Source: Pseudoneurospora amorphoporcata
Lineage: Eukaryota > Ascomycota > Sordariomycetes > Sordariales > Sordariaceae
Direction of reading: 5' to 3'
NCBI GenBank assembly: GCA_033297205.1
Contig: MU859399.1
Location: forward strand, 1-21,988
DNA: 21,988 bases
Shown: positions 10,701-19,992 of the stretch, in pieces
How positions within the stretch are numbered: position 1 is the first letter of the stretch
How the letters are laid out: each line of letters opens with the position of its first letter
The notes under the pieces: generated by a model
Databases searched by the model: none
The model's input: only the letters and a program-made list of their open reading frames with translations
Told to the model about the DNA's origin: nothing
Translations under genes and position numbers: made by a program

Positions 10701-12361
10701 GATCATTCGGGTCGGGCGGGGGTGGGCGGATTCCATTGCTAGGCAAGATTTGGTACATCAAGTCCGGGACCCCTCTCTTGGCCCAGAAGATTGGGCGACG
10801 GATTCGGATCACAGCTCCGCTACACGTCCCCCTTCAAACTTGCGATGATCGTTGATCTTGGTCCCTTTTTTTCCCCAAGTCAAGCCTGTCGATAGTGGGA
10901 ACGGAAAACGGTACAGGGGCGTGTACACTGTGATGAAGAGACTATTGGGATCCTCGTCCTTACCCACCTCCTACCATACGCCCTGAAATATGGTAACATC
11001 GTCGTACGTGACTACTGCTTTTTCTCACTCGATTTGATTTTAGTCAAGCCAATCCTGTCACTGGATCGTTCCCAAGAAATTCTGCGACCCGCATCAACTC
11101 GGCAGAAGATTGGTCGAAGCTAGTTATACCCGACACTATACCTATTTGAGTGAGCGGTAGAGGTCGCTAGGTCTGAAGTCTGACCTTCAAACTACTGCCT
11201 AAAAGCAGGCACGTCGGAAATTGATCTCGGACAAAGACCTTGGTTAGCCCGACAAAGTGGCATGTGTGACCAAGTCTATCACATCCTTCTCCTCCAAATC
11301 TCTCTGCTGTCAACTTTCTACCTCAGGCGCCCTTGTGGAGTCGCCTATTCATCTTCTCCTGCAATATTTTGTGCGAAGAGCGGCTCAGTAATTCGGTCCT
11401 GTGTCGGCTAGAGAGGGCCTATGTCATGAATTGCTTACCATCCTCCATTCTCGCTTGAAGTGCCAACCCGTATCGCACGCATTGACACTCCCCGGGTGCT
11501 CCTCTCTCGTAGCCAATAAGATCAGGGGCGGCTACTCTAACCGTAGCCTTTTCTTCGGATAAGCTGGCTCGCGGATTACGGGACATCGCGCAAGGGAAGA
11601 TTGGTTGGGGTTCTGGTGGACCAGCACCGGTCAACACTCAGCCTTAATAACATTGTTACTACAGTCATCATCGTTAACCCATCAGCAGGCCCATGACAGG
11701 AGACCATCGGGCCGGTTGGGTTGGGGTTGCGTGTAATATGCTATATGCGCGTTACCATGACATGGAAGGTTCGAAGCTGTTTGCTATTGGTCTCTATCAT
11801 CCGGTCTTATAGCACGCTGCACCGTTACGGCACAGCAACAGAAGGAATCGCGAACATAAGATATCATAGGTGGACTATGTGATGCAGTTAACCACTGTCG
11901 GGCGCCCATCTGTAGATTGATGGGGCATGGCCAAGACATTGCGAAAGTTTGCGGGTGTTTGTCGGCTGCTTATGCCCATAACTCCCTCAAGTAGATGATG
12001 GGGATGTGAAAGATAGTAAGATAAAGATCAATCAATGGGTGAAAAATAGAATGTGCTTGGAACGCGGGGTCGGCTCGTTTTGGAAGCCGAAGCCGCCGCA
12101 GAAGTCCGAGATAGAGAGGCTTTCTAGTCCGAGGTCTTTCACCCCTCCAAGTTTGACCACAATGGATTGAGCCAACAACCTGAATTTCACAGCTGTTGGT
12201 GACTGGTGTTGTATCGTCTTAAAGTTTTGGTCAGGAGTTGTTCCTTCCATCTCATTCATGCCCATGTAGCAGTTTACGGAAGTGTAATGCGGTACCATCA
12301 ATACGGAAGCGCTCGTTGGAGTTCTTTTCACACTGTCCGTCATCCATCCGTGATTTAGTAG

Positions 12362-12373
12362 CGTAAGCTTACG
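12362..12373. promoter_or_regulatory. Perfect 12-bp palindrome upstream of methyltransferase
   Basis: CGTAAGCTTACG is a perfect palindrome about 215 bp before the methyltransferase ATG. It is followed by GTACGTAAC and CCGTACG, which repeat parts of it. This distance suits a site for a dimeric transcription factor, but no specific factor can be named. The assignment is inference from symmetry and position only. Confidence 0.3.
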
Positions 12374-12586
12374 GTACGTAACCCGTACGCTGGCGGGTCG
12401 GCGGCAGAACTCGCCCGACTCCTACGGGCCCGGGCTGCGGGCATGCTTTGCGATCCGACTCCACCGTGTCCGCTTTCTCTTAAATCCGGCTTCGTCTCGA
12501 CGACGACTTCAGACACACCCTGCCATGCGCATGTGTCGACAACACCCTCACAAACATCACCCTGGCTATCGACAATACTGCCCACC

Positions 12587-14160
12587 ATGGCTTCCGAACA
12601 GAATAAGGAATACTTCAAGTAAGCCCCCCTAGGTCCGTGTTTGCTGGGCTTGATTTGTGACTCAGTCTACCTTTGTACCCATGTCTTCGTCTTCAGGCTT
12701 CTCTGCATCCGCCGATTCCATGTCATAGCGGAAAAGCAAGACAGGAGAAATCATGAATGAATACGCGCGGATCTCTTCTGGACAAAACCCCTCGTGATCG
12801 GCGATCAAGCGCTAACAAAACATATTCTACAGTAACGAAGCTGCAGCGTACGATGCAAAGTATGCAAAGACCTTGGACAGGATTGTCGAAGAGATCCGGG
12901 CCAGACTCGACTTCATTGGCGTTGACTGGGTTGATGAGGACACCGATTCCGGAAGCGTGAGGCTTCTGGATTATGCTTGCGGTACTGGAGTTGGTGAGTT
13001 TTTTTTTTTAGTTTTTTTTTTTTTTTTTTCTCCTTTGTTGGCTAATATGCTGGGCTCTTGCCATACCGGGGCATCAAGCCGTGAGGAAGACCGGAGAGTC
13101 TGAAGTGACTTAGATATCTGAAAGGCACAGTTGCGGGCTGGATGTCGTTAAGAGCATCTGAGAAACTCGGTCTGGGATCTTATCTCCGTGGTTAATGGTT
13201 GGAGTTTCCATGGCTGGTTTATGCCTACATTTCTGTGCAGCATCGCTAACCAGGCGCATGACTGCAGTGTCTAGGGTGAGCTATTTCACCTCCATTGCCT
13301 CGCCGTGGCTGAGGACCGTCTGAGATCAGGCGCCCAACAGGCAGTCCCGCTTCCATCACCTCCCTCGCAGTTGAAGAGTTTCGACACATGCCCCATGTTG
13401 ATAACGTACCTATGACTATGAAACGTTGACAGCATCTAACAATTTCTCTAGGCTCTGGCTCCTTACACCACACAATGTGTCGGTATCGATCTCTCAGAGA
13501 ACATGGTCGCTCAGTACAATGCCAGAGCTGAAAACCAGGTACGTATTGCTTCTCTTCCTACCTTCACCATGTCACCATGTACAAGTGACGAGGCCCTAAT
13601 CTTCAAACACCGATAGGGTCTGGCTCGCGACGAAATGTATGCCTACCAAGGCAACCTTCTAGACCCGAACGACCCCGATCCCAGGGAGTTTTCCAGCTTT
13701 GACTTCCAACTCTTTGACATCGCCGTCGTCGGGCTGGGCTTCCACCACTTTGACGACCCTGCTCTTGCGGCGCAGATGCTGGTCGAGCGGCTCCGGCCTG
13801 GCGGCGTCCTGCTGATCATGGACTTCTTGCCTCATGGCAAGGTTGTTGATGTACGTCTATCCTCCCTTGACTTCCCTGCAGTTGCCATGGGACAATTACA
13901 CATGCATCTGAGATGTAGTGTCGTGAAAATTGGTGGGAAGCTAATGGATGTCAACAACAATACAGGAACACCACGCTGCTTCGCGCACGATCACACACCA
14001 TGGCTTCTCTGAGGAACAGATCAAGAAGATCTTTGAAGATGCTGGCGCCGGCAAGGACTTCGCGTTGGAGACTATTGGAGTTGCCTTTAACGAGGCCACC
14101 GAGGAGAGGCCGGAGGAGGTCCGTAGACAGGTCTTCCTTGCGCGTGGAACCAAGGACTGA
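12587..14160 (+). CDS. SAM-dependent class I methyltransferase (six exons)
   Basis: The spliced product of 238 aa is a Rossmann-fold methyltransferase of the Methyltransf_11/23/25 type; the substrate is unknown. My exons are 12587-12618, 12833-12993, 13268-13275 (8 nt), 13452-13538, 13617-13850 and 13966-14160. Introns use GT...AG, with clear CTAAC branch sites before exons 2, 3 and 4. The protein starts MASEQNKEYF. Motif I, LLDYACGTG, is at residues 55-63, the acidic strand-2 motif VGIDLSENM at 77-85, a GFHHFDD stretch at 137-143, and motif III LRPGGVLLIMDF at 155-166. The C-terminus is charged and ends ARGTKD. There is no signal peptide or membrane segment, so it is probably cytosolic or nuclear. 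The start is the first ATG in good context (CCACCATGG). The only oddity is the microexon, which the reading frame requires. It converges on the tRNA and phosphatase genes downstream. Confidence 0.9.
13268..13275 (+). other. 8-nt microexon of the methyltransferase gene
   Basis: TGTCTAGG lies between acceptor GACTGCAG (branch CGCTAAC about 20 nt upstream) and donor GTGAGC. Inserted between exon 2 (ends GTTG at 12993) and exon 4 (starts GCTCTGG at 13452), it makes the protein read GTGVVSRALAPY, in frame with VGIDLSENM. Without it the frame breaks and reaches a stop inside exon 4. It supplies Val65 (part), Ser66 and Arg67 directly after the glycine-rich SAM motif. Confidence 0.8.
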
Positions 14161-14529
14161 GAGAACGCAGCGTATCTATGAGGCAGCATGTTGGAGAGAT
14201 TGTATGATAGGGTGCGCTTGATCATGAGACCAAAAGGAGAATTCGACTCCTGGACAAGATTCGTTACTACCTGTCAATCTGGTCATTGTGCATAACATTT
14301 TAAGGGTGTGTTAGGCGTTGATTTGGAAGGACAATTCGAAACGAGTTCCAAGTCCTTCGATGCATCTGGAACGTAAAATCAGGGAACAGCTGACGGATAG
14401 TTGGTAGAAAAATCATGGCTAGACGTTGCATTATCTAGGAAACAAAAAAAGGCAGAGAAAACCTCCAAGATTTGCAATTGCAAGTGGGCATTTCGTGATA
14501 GAAGACGAAAAAAGACCAACATGAACACC

Positions 14530-14542
14530 AAAAAAGTAAAAA
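14530..14542 (-). terminator. Pol III terminator of tRNA-Asp
   Basis: On the minus strand a T5 run (14538-14542) and then a T6 run (14530-14535) follow the tRNA 3' end by eight bases, as expected for RNA polymerase III termination. Confidence 0.7.
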
Positions 14543-14549
14543 GTAGGTC

Positions 14550-14641
14550 TCTCCCGCCGGGAATTGAACCCGGGTCTCGAGCGAATTGAACTGATGTTCA
14601 AGCTTGACAAGCTCACATACTGACCACTATACTACGGAAGA
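14550..14641 (-). tRNA. tRNA-Asp (GTC) with 21-nt intron
   Basis: On the minus strand the acceptor stem TCTTCCG pairs with CGGGAGA (one T-G wobble). The D-arm/A-box reads TAGTATAGTGG, the anticodon stem is TGAGC/GCTCG, and the T-arm CCGGG-TTCAATT-CCCGG contains B-box GGTTCAATTCC. The anticodon GTC is at 14606-14608. A 21-nt intron (14584-14604) follows position 37, the canonical site; removing it gives a 71-nt tRNA. The variable loop is four nucleotides. The CCA end is not encoded, as normal in eukaryotes. The overall pattern matches known fungal tRNA-Asp. Confidence 0.93.
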
Positions 14642-14930
14642 CTTGTGGATGTGGACATCCACCGTAGCTAATTGGTGAAGATGGACGCAGAACAAAGCCC
14701 TCATATACCTACCGGGACATGACACAAGCCATCCATGCTGCGAACATCTCGATACCTTCCTCGTTCCCTTCCATGGAGTTCAATAGCAATTCAAACCTTC
14801 TCTAGTTTACCCGATTCCTCGTCATCTACATGTCTTTGTCAGCAAGCAAAACGATGAGTTTGGCGCGATCTTGGGAGACTAGAATGTCATGGTTGTCCAA
14901 CGAGCCAAGCTCCACCCATCCGCTCAGTTA

Positions 14931-16127
14931 TCAGATAGAAGACTTACCCTCAAAATCAACATGGAAAGCACTACCCAGCAGAATAGCAGGTTCATTAATG
15001 TTATGATGCTCATAGCTTTTCAGCCCAAATCTGTCAGCTTCCTGAAATTTCGACAAGGCATGGATGGACAGTCACACATTGCACTCACCTCAAGGTACCG
15101 ACACCGCCAGCTTCGAGCAAAAACGAAGGTCCCTCATGCAAAGACAATCCAGTCCATCGCTGCGCAAAGGCTCGAAGAATGTGTCCATGGGCAACAATCA
15201 ACACATCCACACAATCCGCATCGGGATCTCCTTTGGTCCTATTCAAAGCGGGAGCGTGAAACCTTTCCCGAATGTCTTTGATGAGACGGTCGCAGCGCTC
15301 GTTAATATCTGCGGGACTCCTGTGAAAGACAACAGATATCCAATGATCAGAAACCACATCCCAAAGAACAGAGAACGAAACACAAGCTCAAGCCTAGGAA
15401 CAGTGGGGAATACTCACTCTCCTCCAGGACATCCATCCCTCCAAATATCCCAGTTAGGATCGAGGCCCTGCTCTTTCCTCTTCTCCCTAATCTGTGGGCT
15501 AGTGATGCCTTCGTAGTCACCATAATCCCACTCACGGATGTCCTCGGTAACTTCAACCTTGGCATCGCATGGAACAGCCTTAGACTCGCATTTGCCATGA
15601 CGCTCCCATGGCAAGGGACCTTGGAAACCGAGGTTTAGAAGCTCAAAGGTACGCTGGGCTCTTTTGCGGGGAGATACGTATCTGTGGACTTGGCGTTAGC
15701 TCGTATGCTGGGCTTCAAAGATGTGTGTGTTTTAGCGCCGCCACAGGCAGAGTCAGTCAGCCGAAGAGTACCCGACTGCGAACTGGCTGGTTACACCATC
15801 ACTCATCTTTGCATCTTGGCTACTTGCACACTCCGTGTAGTCTTTCCTTCTGCTCCTTTTCATGCAAGTGAAGGGAACCGAACCGATTGGGCAATGTGTA
15901 CCTCTGTATCACATACAAAAAGACGGAAAACGGGGAAAGATCACTCACACATGAGCCAGCTTCTTGGGAACGATGAGGCGGTCGGCACCTACAAGTGCTT
16001 TCCCGGTCGCCTTGACACGCTTCTCGCCATTCGCTGTCAGCGGAATATCGGTCGATCCCGTGTGACGGCCATCAAGTGACCATTCCGTTTCACCGTGCCG
16101 AATGATGAAGACCCGGGGTGTTGCCAT
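14931..16127 (-). CDS. Histidine phosphatase, sedoheptulose-1,7-bisphosphatase (SHB17) type
   Basis: The four-exon product of 252 aa belongs to the phosphoglycerate-mutase/histidine phosphatase superfamily and closely resembles yeast Shb17, which hydrolyses sedoheptulose-1,7-bisphosphate to feed riboneogenesis through the pentose phosphate pathway. Exons are 15949-16127, 15418-15681, 15089-15319 and 14931-15015, with introns of 267, 98 and 73 nt, all GT...AG. The catalytic motif is FIIRHGETEW (His11), then TGSTDIPLT, VSPRKRAQRT (62-71), the acidic REWDYGDYEG (109-118), DPNWDIWRDGCPGGESP (134-150), and the second catalytic His192 in VAHGHILR. No targeting signal is seen, so it should be cytosolic. 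The 3' end is uncertain. A consensus donor GTAAGT at 14947 lies just before the chosen stop, and splicing to about 14879 or 14829 would give a different short tail. Substrate specificity is inferred from family resemblance. Confidence 0.88.
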
Positions 16128-17408
16128 CTTGAAACTCTACCGAAGTTTGAGGTTTGGCGAAAATGGAGATTTAATTTGACTTGGGTTGTTTGATCTTGAA
16201 TCTCGCCGATAGGACTCAAGGGGCAGAATTGCTGAGGAGTAATGTGGGCAAAAGATAAAGTGAAACGTTGCTCAACAATGAAACTGCCGGAACAGCCGGA
16301 GTGAAAGGAGGTTTTAGTGAACAGACGAGGTAGAGTACCTCGAAATAACGTCCTTTGACTAAAAAACAGTCTCAAAAGGGACTGTCTCTTTTTCGATATC
16401 GTGACTCTTAATGGTGGTATTTTCGTGTGTTTTCCGCTGCGGTCCCTCGCTGTGGTCGACAAAGTTGGCATAAACACAACAAATCCGGGAAGACGAACAC
16501 ACCAAATCCGCATCATCCGCTCCCATGTTCCCCAGTCGTTGCCGTCACTCGGTTCCAGATCACCGGAAATGGAACGCCATCACTTCTGCCAATGACATCG
16601 CACCCTCGGTGTCTTTGCCGATCTGGTTACTTTCTTGATGGCCTAAATCAACGAAAGGGAACCATCCCGAGTAGAACTGCGCCAGTGCGTACTGGGACTT
16701 TTCAGCTTGTTGATGCGATGGTATAAAGACATTGTCAGTTGCTCAAAATCAATATTCGAACGAATGCAAGGAGACAAAGTTTTGACCGACGATGAAATGG
16801 GAGAAGGATTCAGAACGGAATATAACGGTCTAAACGGGAACTTTTCACAGGGCACGGACGCAGTCCCAGCAATCCCATCTACCTACCGTCCCACCGGCCG
16901 CCCTTCAGGTTGTACATAAAGACAGAGGAGAAAAGGACGCTAAAAAAAGCGGCCCGCTCCCATGATGAACGCCACGAGAAGAACCCTCGAGCGGCCCGTA
17001 GAAGCGGGACGAAACGGTAAATTTCGAGGCTGTATAATTGTTACAATACGCAGCATGCATTATTGATGCGTAATAATACATGACTTCTCCGCTATACATA
17101 CCGTCGCGTACGTAAACTGTCCTTGGTTAACCCTCCGTCACGAATGCGCCGCACACAGATACTTCCACGAATCTTTCATTTTACCGGATGATCGTAACTT
17201 ACTATCGGTTTCCGTCAAGTAGAAAAGTAATTTTCACTGCTCAACATGTTTTTGTCCACTGTATTTCACTGTTTTGTCCACTTCGTCTAACAGACTCGAG
17301 ATATAAACAGATCTGTGATGACAGCGCGACGAGCACCACCACCCGTTTTCATCAGTTGGACTCCTTATCATCCATAATGCATCTAACAAATCGACCCCTA
17401 AATTCCGA
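16128..17408. other. Intergenic region upstream of SHB17-like gene
   Basis: The first few hundred bases should contain the phosphatase promoter and leader. The rest shows no convincing ORF, tRNA or repeat. A small hairpin-like ACAGTC/GACTGT pair lies near 16364-16388, and the octamer GCGGCCCG occurs twice near 16950-17000. Neither has clear meaning. Confidence 0.4.
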
Positions 17409-17439
17409 TCAGCGAGCGCCATCTTCTCTTCCTCCTCCT

Positions 17440-17600
17440 TCTCCTCCATCACCTCTTTCCTGCTGCCGCTGCCGCTCCCGCTCCCGTTGTCTCCTACACT
17501 CCAGCCTCAACTCATCCGCCTGAAATTGATAATGAAATGCAAGGCGTTGCATCGTCTCCAGAGGGGTTTGGCCTGGGCCGACACATGCAAGAATGGAAGA
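17440..17600 (-). repeat. C-terminal module copy b (SILACVG...QADELRLE)
   Basis: In the main frame of the pseudogene, about 200 nt beyond copy a, SILACVGPGQTPLETMQRLA is followed by FHYQFQADELRLE and an Arg/Glu/Gln-rich coiled-coil-like tail. The frame ends at 17409. It is a second version of the same module, either an internal tandem duplication or the end of a lost third paralogue. Confidence 0.55.
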
Positions 17601-17719
17601 AGAGTCAGCATCGGCGCCAATGGCACCAGCACTGCCAAACCCTATCTCTGGCCCCATCCCTGTCATTGCTATCCCGGCCCCCTTCACGTTCAGGATGCCA
17701 CAGCGCCCTCCTTGACCTG

Positions 17720-17850
17720 CTCTTCGTGATTCTCATGTGTTCGAGACGCAGTTCATCTGCTTGGTTCTGTGATATTGCATCAGACAACGCATGATTTCCA
17801 CTGCGGTGTTTGAAGGAAGATAGTCAAGGATGGAGTTGGGAGTGCCCCCG
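17720..17850 (-). repeat. C-terminal module copy a (SILDYLP...YH/QNQADELRLE)
   Basis: This module encodes SILDYLPSNTAVEIMRCLMQYH in the main frame and then QNQADELRLEHMR in the shifted frame. It aligns with TLAYLPRNISPNVLRSIAQYHQ...DDLRMEAKR of the neighbouring paralogue and with copy b at 17440-17600. Confidence 0.6.
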
Positions 17851-19093
17851 GAGCCGGGACTACTAGGAGGGGAAGAGCGGTTGCTGGTGATGGGTGTCCT
17901 CCCCCTTTCTCTGTCCTGCGGTGCTTGCGCTACTGGTGTTGCTGTTCCGGATTGAGGGCTGAGGAGCGTGTCAATACCTGATATGATGGATGGAGAGTTC
18001 GGTGGGTTGGCGGGAGGACTGGTGTTGGTCGTAGGATTAGTAAAGACAGTAGAACTTTCGTGCCTAGCTTGTGGTTGCTGATTTGGGTCAACCGTGACAG
18101 GTTCCGTCACTCTAATATTCTGCTCTCTTTGTGGGGGCTTTTTATTACGCTGTGGCGGCTGTGGCGGCTGTGGCGGCCGTGGTCTTAGTTTTCGTCCGCC
18201 CTTATGGTCTTCCGGCTCCGGCTCTGGGTGATGTTCAAGCTGTACCCCGATCCCTGCTTCAGACAGAAAATCCGACACTATTTCGGTATCCAATCCAGAA
18301 GCATTCTTGTCTGCGTGATGTGAAGGTTTACTGACAGCTTCAGAAACTGGGGCAGCCAGATCCTTCCCCCTGCCTTTTTCTTCCTTTCTGCTATCTGACG
18401 TGTTCGCAACAGCCGGGCTCTCTGCTTGTCTATTTTATGCGTTTCGTGAGAAATCATTGGCATTCTCTTTCCCGGTTTTCTGAGTAGAGAAGCGACCCCT
18501 CCCGGTGCTGCGGTGCCAGCAGCTGCTACACCTTGGTCCAGAACCGTAGACGCAAAGCTCGAAAGGCCCTTCGCCAGCTCGGCATTGTGTACAGGGACTT
18601 TGGGCTTGTTCGCCGGTAAGCTGAAGATAAGCTGCTCCAAGCTGGTGCTTTTCCGTAAGATCTATTGTGTCCTTGTTTTTGCGTAAAGCAATCTCGCGTA
18701 CCGCCTGTATCAATGTCAAGTTACTTAGCCCCGGGTTGCAGCATTGACTTCGCTCGTTTTGTTCTCTTACCTTGAGTTCTCTCAGCTCGTCAAGCCTTCG
18801 ACTACTTGAACCAAGGCTTGCAAAGATATCTTCAAGGTCTTTGCGTGTGATAATACCTTTTGATGACTTCCAGTTCCTTGAAAACTTAATATTATTACCA
18901 TTATTATCTTCCGAGACAGTATGTAGGACTTCCTGGAAATTATCTTGGATATCCATGTTGTCACGTTTCCTTTTAGCGGGCCGGCTGGTTGACACAAATC
19001 CAGCGATGTCTTCTGCCAAAACTTCTATGCGCGGGAAATCGAACCATCATCCTGAATAGTACCCTCCGCAAAATTCTCATCGAGTGAAGCCAT

Positions 19094-19992
19094 AGCCATA
19101 CGCCATTTGTATGGTCTAAAGCTTGTGGAGTGTTGTTGATGAGTATGCTTAGTGGCAATATTGCTAAGCTGAGAAAATTTCGAGCTTCTAGAGGATTAGT
19201 GCCTCTCACCGGAAATGAAATCTCTGTCACGGCCTAAAAGACTGCTATAAATAAGGAAGTAACTTGTTGTTGGTAAAGACGCCCGTGGCAAGACGACGCG
19301 TGGTTTTCCCATTTTCTGGTCCGTCCACAGGAGAAGAACGTCGTAACACACCCTTTAGGTTCTCATTTAAAGGTCATGGAAACGAAAAAACAATGTAGAT
19401 CATGATACGACAAACCAATCTGTATAAAGGAAAGCAGGATTCGGTAGAATGTGAGCAATGGAATAGACGCGTAGCCCTGCTTCGCAGGATCTAGAATAAA
19501 CACGACTTGATAGGAAGTGCGTGATGATCTCCACAAAGTGGTTACAACACTATCAACATAGCTTAGATGACAAAACAGAGATTTATGCTCGTTGGTTTTT
19601 GTGTCGCCACCGCAGCTTACAAAGCGCCCAGCCATTCAATCTTTTGCCCAGAAAGACGAAGTGGCTTGGAGTACTACCACCTTGTCTATGGGCCTATGGA
19701 GCCACAAGCCAGCTTCTGGCTTTCCAGAAACAAGATAGGCTTCTCATCATTAATGTACCCCCGTTAATGTTGATATGCACTCATACAATAACTCTTTCAA
19801 AACGCCTTCCAGATCTCAAAACAGTTGCCTCCATTCAAGAACGCCATTTGGTATACCTTATTTCCGCGCCCGCTAATGCAAACCAGCTTGTAAAGGAGAA
19901 AAAAGAAAAAGCAAATACTCAAAGAAGATGGGAAACCCCTCGAACTCCCTAGAGAAAAGAAGACCAAGTGGTGGACCGACGGTTCCGGACAC
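19094..19992. other. Intergenic region between the DUF3716-like paralogues
   Basis: About 0.9 kb lies between the two minus-strand paralogues and presumably carries the promoter of the downstream copy. The open frames here (for example 19363-19635 minus) lack recognisable features or splice signals. I see no tRNA or mobile-element termini. Confidence 0.4.

Larger units (their letters stand above)
3341..12586. other. About 9.2 kb with no supportable gene
   Basis: Base composition is balanced and the sequence is complex, not repeat-like. The longest open frames (for example 6414-6932 minus and 6430-6939 plus) lie antisense to each other. They show Ser/Arg/Pro-rich composition without domains, and I could not chain them with convincing donor, branch and acceptor signals. 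I found no tRNA or 5S gene. A GC-rich patch lies near 4700-4745 and another near 10080-10170. The stretch could hold lncRNA, long regulatory DNA or very old gene debris; the sequence alone does not say. Confidence 0.45.
17409..19093 (-). pseudogene. Decaying DUF3716-like cysteine-motif gene
   Basis: This is a paralogue of the gene at 19993-21165, in the same orientation. The likely start is ATG at 19093 (MASLDENFAEGTIQ); that frame stops near 19025, and a probable 1-nt deletion leads into the frame with AEDIAGFV and a basic, nuclear-signal-like RPAKRKRDN. Next come the helix DELRELK, a 66-nt intron (18705-18770, donor GTAAGA, acceptor ATACAG), AVREIALRK, YLQLTG and the cysteine module CTQC...FELCV...CSSCW. 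Its last cysteine, present in the paralogue, is replaced. A TAA at 18435 interrupts the frame, which then continues uninterrupted through a Pro/Gln/Ser-rich linker (a PPQ repeat is near 18146-18180). Near 17770 a 1-nt loss within CACCAG breaks the C-terminal helix YHQNQADELRLE, and that frame ends at TGA 17733. A second copy of the helix module follows. TAA for CAA fits a C-to-T change. Function unknown; DUF3716 is named from memory of its pattern. Confidence 0.7.

Noticed and set aside
13452..13538. Direct splicing of methyltransferase exon 2 to exon 4
   Set aside because: It puts exon 4 in a frame that stops within the exon and loses the VGIDLSENM motif; the microexon restores it.
18131..18334. 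Plus-strand frame with an Ala/Val repeat
   Set aside because: It is the antisense reading of the Pro-Pro-Gln repeat in the DUF3716-like pseudogene.
19363..19635. 90-aa minus-strand frame as a gene between the DUF3716-like copies
   Set aside because: There is no homology pattern, splice signal or promoter feature, and overlapping frames are open on the other strand.
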